Source: Aphrophora alni (Eukaryota; Arthropoda; Insecta; Hemiptera; Aphrophoridae). Taken from it: a stretch of 64,000 bases of DNA. The position numbers and the translations under genes are program-made. Of the stretch, positions 56,601 to 64,000 are shown in pieces. The stretch spans positions 46,781,142 through 46,845,141 of the forward strand of contig OY740768.1 in the NCBI GenBank assembly GCA_963513935.1. Direction: 5' to 3'. The notes beneath the pieces were generated by a model. It was not told the DNA's origin, ran no database searches, and worked only from the letters and a program-made list of their open reading frames with translations. Position 1 is the first letter of the stretch, and the number at the start of each line of letters is the position of its first letter.

Positions 56601-57419
56601 TATAATAAAAAGCGAGTTAAAGTAATTGTAAATAACTTTTGAAGCAAATAATAAACTCATTGCTTTTTCACATACGACATTTTATGATGTATAGATAACA
56701 AATTCGCAGATGACTAGAATTACGACTAGTTGAGCGATTACTACTTATTTTAGTATAAATTGTAGGTTATGTAGTCATAGTTATTTCTATAATGATTACA
56801 ATATTTATTGTTGAAGATATCAATATTATTGGTTGCAGAGTGGTTATCTGTATAAAATGAGCAAAGTAAGCAGTATTTATAACAAAAACTAAATAAAATC
56901 CAGCTTCATATAACAAAGTTGTCACTTTATTCTCGGAATATAACTAGTTTATGTTCGTTTCAAAAAGAGAAATGAAAATGCGACTTATTTAGTTGTTAAA
57001 GTGATTTTGATTAAATTACAGCTAAATACTGAAACCACACGAAATAAAAGATTATCTTAAATATTCTTGGATAATTACCAACCTAACCTTCAAAATTTAG
57101 TTATAGCTCCATAGTATTTAAATCAATCATTACATTTTACACACGATCAGCAACAGGAAAAGTAGAAACGAGACTGTAAAATTTAGAGGTCACAACTATA
57201 GTTATTTATAAAATAGTTTTGTTTATTTCAATAATATTAAAAAAAACTTTTATAACAGATTTTGGTTTTGAAATTTCAGGAGAAATATTATTCTGAAGAC
57301 ACCAGATTCCAAGTATTTTTTTTACTTCAAAATATTTGTCCATTTCTACTTGTATCAGTAGAACCCACAATGGTTTAAACGGAAGGGCGTATTTTAACAG
57401 AATTTGTTTCGTAGACATG
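53659..57419. other. Intergenic AT-rich DNA, no gene recognised
   Basis: Chance frames under 75 codons only; no repeat or RNA gene recognised. Confidence 0.5.
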
Positions 57420-57610
57420 TTATTCAACTTATAACATATTACATTAGATAAAACATTATAGATTTCAATTCGGCATGTAATGGTACCAATCCTACATCTC
57501 TTCTATGAGGGAAGTTATTGTTAAAAATGTAATTTTAATCCCTGACCTTCAAGAAAATGAGATATTCGTGTAGTTTCGAGATCCAGGATTGAGTGACCGA
57601 CACGAGCGGA
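57420..57610 (-). repeat. Dispersed repeat family R2, partial copy 5
   Basis: Collinear with 37775-37960: 'tattcaactta.aaca.att...ttagataaa', 'taatggtaccaatcctacatctct', 'agttattgttaaaaatgtaattt' and 'gatattcgtgtagtttcgag'. Confidence 0.6.
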
Positions 57611-57614
57611 GAAA

Positions 57615-57715
57615 ATTGAGGCTCAGTAGTATATAAATCCTAGTTTAAAATCTCACCCCCTATAACCAGCCATGAAATTACATATACCCCTTTACCAGCC
57701 ATTAATCTCTTCCAC
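57615..57715 (+). repeat. Repeat block shared with the LINE 3' flank at 61260-61345
   Basis: 'agtagtatataaatcctagttt', 'tctcaccccctataaccagccat' and 'aaattacatatacccctttacc' recur, slightly changed, just after the LINE coding relic at 60735-61260. It is probably part of that LINE's 3' untranslated region. Confidence 0.65.
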
Positions 57716-59788
57716 TCTGTTCCAACCTAAAATTCGATTCGTAAAAATTCTCATTACCCGTTTCCCAAAAACGTCAGTCTCAAAAGACTACAATCAAAAA
57801 TTTTCGGCTACCAAAAAACCGATCCGTAAAAATTCACTGCACTTGGCTTCAGAAAAACTGCTTCAAAAAATCAGCCCAATCCATAAAATCTGCTGCTCTT
57901 CACCTATTAAAAGTACATAGTTGCTTATCAAAGTTCTGTGAACAGCAGGGTGTTCTAATAAACCAAAACCGATAAGTATAATCGAGTTCTGATAACTAAT
58001 GAAGAACTTCTTTTTATAGTGAGTACAGAGTTGGCAAATTTCCTTTGAAGCGTTTAAGAGTGTTGAATGGAACTAACAAGTCTGACCTTGGGGTTTAGTT
58101 GGTTGACCAGTTTTCATAGACTAAACATGAAGTAAGCTATTTTAATAGGTTGAAACCTCGTTGTGGTTATGAAGGCTTACATTTGTCTTAAATTGGGTTT
58201 TGTTCGTTTCACCTCAAGTGCTAAAGATAAAACAAATCGTAACAAGTTAAAACCTAAGTACAAACTTCTTAATGGAAGAAAATAAAAATCTCAGTATTCG
58301 TGGTAAGATAGTATAATTTGTATGAGTAGAGTAGATTACAAACGATCATTATCTGTATTTATAATCAATCATTAAACATTTTTGTTATTTCACAAGACAA
58401 AATTAGTATGGATTTGATATAGTTACTGATCTTAAACATGCTTTTGTGCTTCCTGATGATCTAGTTGTCTGCCTCTTTGTGACGTTTAAATTATGCATAC
58501 AAAAATAAGACCAATGATCAAAAATCCACAGATTTCTTACGACGTTGTAATTCCTCACTGATACACATCTAATTTTTTAAGGGTGAACATTGCAAGTACA
58601 TGAATAATTTAAATAAATCAAAACTTTAAATGTTAACAAAGTCTAAACAAATAACTTATGTTATCATCTTTACATAAGCATTGAAAAAAAGTAGTAGCCT
58701 ATGTGTGTTTGTAACAAAACATAATAGATATTCTCTACAATGATGCAACACTTGTAGAAACACATTTCTCTACAATATAAACTTTACTTGTTATACAATA
58801 CAAACAATGAACAACGAAGTTCCAATGAGTAAATTAGCATTCTCAGTTGTTACATCTCACAGATCCACCTGGCACACAACCACAACTAGCAAGGCACTGT
58901 AATTGGACAATATTTTGTGTGTGTTAAACACACATTTTTCTTAATATTTTAGGGAGATATGAAATTGTATAAATTTTCAAATTGCTCTTCGATATATTCA
59001 GTCATTAACAAAAAAGTTTGATTTCATATTTAGTCAAATATTGAAGTGTTGATTATTAAATTAACCCGTTGTACTAAACTTGTTTTTTTTGAACATTTTA
59101 ATAACTTTGAAAACGTCTCTTTAACTTTAAAATTTAGCTTATATTCAACTTTAAAATAAGATTCAACTTGTAACATTTTTAGTTTTAGTAACAATAAATT
59201 TATGATTAGACCCAGGAATTTAAAAATAAATAAAATGTAATACAAGTTTATAATTGTATTGGAAAATACATTTTTTAAATAAACTTTTAATGTTATAATT
59301 GTAATTAAACACGGTGAAATGGAAGGTATATCTCTCCTGTTGATGTGTAGATATACTTGACATTGTCCAGGTAGATAATACAGAGAGATTAATGCTTTAA
59401 TTATAAAAGAACGAAGCTTACCGTAACAGGCAATTATTTAATCTATGTTTAATTTTTCATTTTGCGTCGCATGTAAACATACATTTAATTAACATATTAA
59501 TTAATATTTACTTTAATTTATGGATAATTTACTCAAATGAAGAATATTTAGAAAAATATAAAACATACTGTAATTTGATTATAATTTATTTATTTAGTCA
59601 ATTTTCCAATTAGATGTAAAAGCTTCATTAACATTTGGAATGTTAATTATTTTTATTACAAATTTACTATATAGTAGTGAAATTTTACCTAAATGATGTT
59701 TCAAAATAAAATTATTTTTACAATCGTCAAAAAGAATCTCTACTCCAAAGAGAACGTAATTAAACGAATTACAAGAAATATATCGTAA

Positions 59789-59831
<43 letters not shown>

Positions 59832-60505
59832 TATTCTGGTAATTACAATTAGCTTTATAACAGAGTTAAGATCACTTTTCTTGAAAACGGTTTAGCTAGT
59901 TTTTATTATGGTATTTATGAATTCTATTATATTGATATTATTTTATGGAAGTAATATTTTCTATTTTCTTAAATTAAAACGATATCGTGTTTCCTTTAAA
60001 GTATTGAAAATACTGCCATAAAACGAATATATCTGCAATTAGGATTAAACAAAATAAGTGATCATCTATTTAATTTTGATTTAATATTTAATTATAAGGA
60101 AATTCATAAAATAAAAATATGATTTACAGTTAAAAAATTAACTAATTTTAGATTGATAAGCTAATAAACGGGTTTTCAATAGCCAAATATCGGTTGGTTA
60201 CATTTGTATTTATTTGTTTTTAACATTATATTACTGTTTTCTAACAGTATGTATACATCTTATGTCAATATTTGCCACTGATATGTAATAACAAACAAAT
60301 CTCTACACCACCAATATTTCTATTAAATACACGGTTATGTATATAATATAGACAAACATGAGTTTTTTCTGACACAGACATGATTTCGCACATGATTTCT
60401 CAGCAGTCAAAATTCAGTAATAAATTGAAAATTAAAGGTATCCGACACTTTTGTTTCTTTCCATTTCTAGTTCCTTTTACTGAGTACACATATTCGAGGC
60501 ACAGA

Positions 60506-60559
<54 letters not shown>

Positions 60560-60730
60560 TATATATAAAACTCCATCAACTGAAATAGAATCCACAGACA
60601 CAATTCTTACAAGTCTGGGTTTTACTCTGAGAGTACGCATTTACCATCAATGGTACGCTGTACTTATTTAAAAGTGTATTATCACAATTACATTTCACGA
60701 AATTATCACGATTTTTATTATTATTGTGAA
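57716..60730. other. Intergenic AT-rich DNA with two TA microsatellites
   Basis: (TA)n runs lie at 59791-59828 and 60510-60567. No coding sequence recognised; an 82-codon frame at 57672-57920 overlaps repeat DNA and has no protein features. Confidence 0.5.
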
Positions 60731-60734
60731 TGTA

Positions 60735-61260
60735 GTTCCAAAAAGCGAGAGCAGAAATTGTGGTAATAGTTTTGAAAAATTAAGAAAATATAAAATTGCA
60801 ATGTACGTTACCAATGTAAGACCATTCATAACTTATGGGTCCGAAGCAAGGGTATTAACCGCAAATTAAAGGAAAGCTCCCTGAGAATTTTTAAAAGGAA
60901 AATTATAGTTAAAATATATAGACCTGTTTTCCAAAGGAGACAATGGAGACTTTTAAGAAACATTGAACTCAATTATATACTATTGGGTGAAGATATTGTA
61001 CGTTTTATAAAGTCAGAAGGTTGGCATGGTTGGACAACGTCGAGATATTGTCAAGGGAAGTATTCCCGAGACTAATGCATGAACGAGACGTTGATGGAGT
61101 GGAAAGAAGGGGTAGATCTCGACGGTGTTGGATGCTGGACGTGGAGACGGATTTGACGTTTCAGAGAGTGCGAGACTGGAGGTCCAATGCAGCTCAAAGA
61201 TATTGGAGGCAAGCCTTGAGAAAACTAAACGACACATTGGGCTGAAGCTCTTCAGATGCA
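60735..61260 (+). pseudogene. Non-LTR retrotransposon ORF2 C-terminal relic
   Basis: In two frames the plus strand reads LRKYKIAMYVTNVRPFITYG followed by SEARVLTAN (near 60780-60870; family pattern YKTLIRPVLTYGSETWTLT), a stop, then LKGKL.KYI.L (KRKILRKIYGP in the family). From 61021 to 61245 it is open: AWLDNVEILSREVFPRLMHE, RRGRSRRCWMLDVETDL and VRDWRSNAAQRYWRQALRK. This is the HxxRMxxxRxPKxxxxxxxxGxRxRGRPRxRWxDxV tail that closes the ORF2 of RTE/Jockey-like elements. It is 5'-truncated with several stops. A 3' block shared with 57615-57715 follows. Confidence 0.75.
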
Positions 61261-61345
61261 TCCACCAACGAGTAGTATATACATCCCAGTTTCAGATCTC
61301 ACTCCCTATAACCAACCATTAAATTACACATACCCCTTTACCGTT
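61261..61345 (+). repeat. Probable 3' UTR block of the LINE
   Basis: See 57615-57715; the two copies share about 80 bases including 'ataacca.ccat.aaattaca.atacccctttacc'. Confidence 0.6.
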
Positions 61346-63285
61346 TACCGTTCAGCGTTTTGTTGAAGTGTTTTAGATTTGACGCTCTTCTCCGAGTTCT
61401 CCGTAAGATAAATCTTAATTTTATGCTCATACAAAACTATCTTCAACTCTTTATTTTCAAACTACTCTCTTTTATTCATATTTAAGAGATTATGTGCTCT
61501 GTGATTTGCCTGAATTTATTGATTTTGACGAGATCGCTTTCGCCTCGTCTTTCCGTCGATACGTGTCAAGTTTCTGACCCCTAGTATTACGTAAACCTAT
61601 AGATCACATTCAGTTTGAACTTGTACAAGAACGAATGTTATCCTTGTGTAAATAATGATGAGATCAGCAGCCCAGAGATCTTCTATAATCTATATCCAAC
61701 ACAACAAAGAAATTCTTGATTACAGTTTTGTGTCTCTGTTGAGCCTCCAACAGCCACACTTTTGTTGTTAATAGTTTACATTTTTTGATGATTTGTGTTT
61801 GTTTCGATGGTTTTGTGTTGTTTTAAACGCAAACAATACACACAGCTTTCATCAGCCATTTGTTGTTGATAATCTGAAACCCTGTCGTTTACACGTCTGA
61901 CGGACTATCGAGATTCTACTGTAATAAAATTAAAAAAACTGTCAATCAATGTTATAACTTAACACGAAAATAAACTCTAGATATTTAATTTAATTCGCAC
62001 TTTAAGGAAAGTAGTTGATTCCAACTTATCCGTAGCTATCACTTTACTTTAACTCTTAAAACTCATTTAAATGATACTTTTTTTCTTCTTCTCGAAACAC
62101 ACACCTCTGGACCGTTTTTTTCTTTCTTTTTATATAATGATTTTTTTAATAGTTTTCACAGCTTAAAAGAAAACATAATCTCTCTTTGATATAATTTTAA
62201 CCATTCATAACAAGTTGTATAACTTAATTAAACATCTTATGTTTTTCCCTCCCAAGATGTTTTCATCTAGTCTCGTTTCTTATCTAAACAATTTCCTAAG
62301 TATTAAGTAATAATACATCGGTTTAAAAATACTATAAATGTTTTAATTATATAATTTTTTTTAAGTCAGCATGTTTCATAGAAGGAAATCCATAAAAAAT
62401 TTTGTGTGAAAATCTTTTAACAAAATTGTGGACATCAGATGACCTCTTCAAGTTACACAATTTTTACTACCATTCTTAGAATCATAATTTGTATTATTTT
62501 TAGATTCAGTTGTGAAAGACAAATTTTACATTATAATTTCAACTATCATGACAAAACTTTGAACCTCTTTGCTTTCACAGAATAGATTTCTAAATAATTG
62601 GAACTGAACAAATTTCAGGTTTTGTTCAAATCTGGTTAATTTTTTCTTGTAAAATGTTTTATTAACACATAAAATAGCCGAAAGCAATTTGTATGGGTTT
62701 TCATATACAAGTATATGCCTTTGGATTTATCGTATTATCGAACAAGTTTTTAAGAATATCCTACTAACAACTATTTCCCCCCCACTCTACCTTATATTCT
62801 GTCCCTGTATGAATAAGGATCTATCACTATGGCAGTATAGCCAACACTTCAATACATAAAGCCATACTTCGACATAATAACGGTCCAAAATACAATTGTA
62901 TGAAGGTTTATTAAGGGTTTCATAATTAGTATGAAACATATTGAGTATATCGTTTATTTATAAAACAATCATAGTTTTATTTATTGCGATTATTAATATG
63001 TGAAAGGACCTCAGATTTTTAGAAACAGAAGCCAAATACCTTCATGAATAAAGATTTTTAAAGTACGTTATTGTTAAATTTCAAAACACTCATTATCATA
63101 AGATTTTTAAATGTCATTAGAAGCTAAATATATTACGTACAAACAACTTATATACCGTATATCCGTGGCATTATTACTTTAGTAATTTCTCTAAGAAGTA
63201 AAGTACTTAGAAGGTAAGCTGATATTTCTGGCTTTAGTTATAGTTCTTGGGTTAATAAAAGACAATTTAAACGTTTTTAATTTAA
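61346..63285. other. Intergenic AT-rich DNA, nothing recognised
   Basis: No coding sequence, RNA gene or repeat unit recognised upstream of the minus-strand gene's 3' end. Confidence 0.5.
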
Positions 63286-63288
63286 AAG

Positions 63289-63294
63289 TTTATT
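63289..63294 (-). terminator. Candidate polyadenylation signal of the Cys-rich gene
   Basis: TTTATT on the plus strand is AATAAA on the minus strand, about 67 bases beyond the stop codon at 63361-63363. Confidence 0.45.
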
Positions 63295-63360
63295 TAAATC
63301 TTGAACTACATATTAGTAATTTCTACAAATGATATTAGTCCATGAATTATCTTATTTGTT

Positions 63361-63857
63361 TTAGAATCTTCTCATACTTAGTTTTGGTACACATGTCGCA
63401 CGAGGTTTTGGACATGGTGCTACAAAGCAGGCAATTGGTACAACTAGACACTCATCCTCTCCTTTACACCTTACAATAGCGCAGGGGTCGTCAGGGGTCG
63501 CTTCCCTTACAGGGCGAGATAACTGTCGTAAACTGCGGGTACGGAATTTTTTAACCCCTGTATCATGAATAGGTATACATCTAATAGGACATGGTGCCAC
63601 AAAACATTTAACATCTAAAGCCTTACATTGGAAGCCTGGCATACAATCAACTGCAGCACAGGGGTCGTTAATAAATGTTTGTCGTAAACTGCGATTATGG
63701 AATTTTGGAATTCCTATTCGCTGTCTTGGCCTACAAACTGGCTCATTATAACATACGCTGTTATTCTTGCAGGTCACTACAGGATGGTAACATTCTTGCC
63801 AGGGTTGGCAGACCAATTTGCCACATGTCTTTAGAATTGGCTTGCAGCTTGTAGAAT
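63361..63857 (-). CDS. Cysteine-rich, probably secreted protein, terminal exon (partial gene)
   Basis: On the minus strand a TATTTTTAG acceptor (ending 63858) precedes about 165 codons ending at TAA 63363-63361. The protein has one seven-Cys module (CKPILKTCGKLVCQPWQECY and on to PVCRP) and two six-Cys modules: DPCAAVDCMPGFQCKALDVK-CFVAPCP and DPCAIVRCKGEDECLVVPIA-CFVAPCP. The DPCAxVxCxxGxxC opening recalls follistatin-N/FOLN-type modules, but the CFVAPCP core is distinct. The modules are joined by basic linkers that both contain RSLRQ (PKFHNRSLRQ, KKFRTRSLRQ). Cys content and the lack of membrane segments suggest secretion; the signal peptide must be on an upstream exon beyond 64000. The frame extends past the acceptor into AT-rich sequence that looks intronic. 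Function unknown; candidates are extracellular matrix or protease-inhibitor-like proteins. Confidence 0.8.
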
Positions 63858-64000
63858 CTAAAAATATAAATATGAACATCTGTTTAGAATATAATATATA
63901 TTTAGAATTAAGACATCTATGTTGGTTAAAATGAAAATAATAATAAAAATAAATATTCATTACAATATTTAATATATTCAAAAGGTGGACTAACAATGTC
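63858..64000 (-). other. Intron upstream of the Cys-rich exon
   Basis: AT-rich with a TTTATATTTTTAG acceptor read on the minus strand. Hydrophobic, Phe/Ile/Tyr-rich translation typical of AT-rich non-coding DNA. Confidence 0.6.

Noticed and set aside
57672..57920. An 82-codon plus-strand frame
   Set aside because: Its first part is the repeat block shared with the LINE 3' flank at 61260; no protein features.
60400..60603. A minus-strand frame with a long Tyr-Ile repeat
   Set aside because: It is the translation of the (TA)n microsatellite.

Overview
The window looks like repeat-rich, AT-rich insect nuclear DNA. Three things point that way: a ZAD-type C2H2 zinc-finger gene (an expansion typical of arthropods), about 0.8 kb of TTAGG-type insect telomere repeat in an interstitial position, and many insect-style transposons (Penelope-like, I/LOA-like LINEs, piggyBac, pogo/Tigger, mariner, PIF/Harbinger, tRNA-derived SINEs). 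Long introns and a TE-dominated landscape suggest a large genome, perhaps hemipteroid or another hemimetabolous insect. The species cannot be named from the sequence alone.

Host genes are few. (1) A plus-strand ZAD zinc-finger transcription factor: the second half of the ZAD domain is on an exon at 6741-6877, and a 2.2 kb terminal exon with 18 zinc fingers is at 12214-14440. The 5.3 kb intron between them holds a LINE with target-site duplication, a dead piggyBac and two units of a 330-bp repeat. The exon with the first ZAD half was not found. (2) A minus-strand terminal exon at the right edge (63361-63857) encodes a cysteine-rich, probably secreted protein made of repeated six-cysteine modules; its 5' exons lie beyond the window.

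Layout: 1-890 tandem ~335-bp repeats; 950-3600 two opposed Penelope-like (PLE) fragments, the right one split by a pogo/Tigger-type element at 2526-3242; 3.7-4.7 kb dispersed and tandem repeats; 5035-6259 a Tc1/mariner-superfamily transposon with decayed transposase; 6.7-14.5 kb the ZAD gene; 16.5-17.2 kb pogo-type transposase relic; 18.8-19.1 kb a palindromic insert with hammerhead-ribozyme-like motifs; 20.4-21.6 kb dispersed repeats and a GC-rich, TATA-containing repeat cluster; 23.8-26.6 kb dispersed repeats and a MITE-like inverted repeat; 27.06-28.85 kb a composite inverted PLE insertion flanked by an 11-bp direct repeat; 28.9-30.05 kb a second copy of the 20.4-20.9 kb repeat, here interrupted by a LINE; 31.7-32.5 kb TTAGG-type array; 33.5-37.5 kb old tandem duplications and three SINE copies; 40.8-42.5 kb a large imperfect inverted repeat; 43.4-46.15 kb a 31-copy, 89-bp satellite with higher-order structure; 46.4-47.6 kb a mariner relic split by a 260-bp insert with another hammerhead-like motif; 51.0-51.8 kb Harbinger and PLE fragments; 60.7-61.35 kb a LINE 3' end.

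The most striking theme is a set of Penelope-related inserts. Several are inverted pairs flanked by direct repeats, and several carry a motif made of a short hairpin, then GAAA, a tiny self-complementary segment and UC. The best example, on the minus strand at 18875-18917, fits a hammerhead ribozyme core with five-base-pair stem I and six-base-pair stem II.
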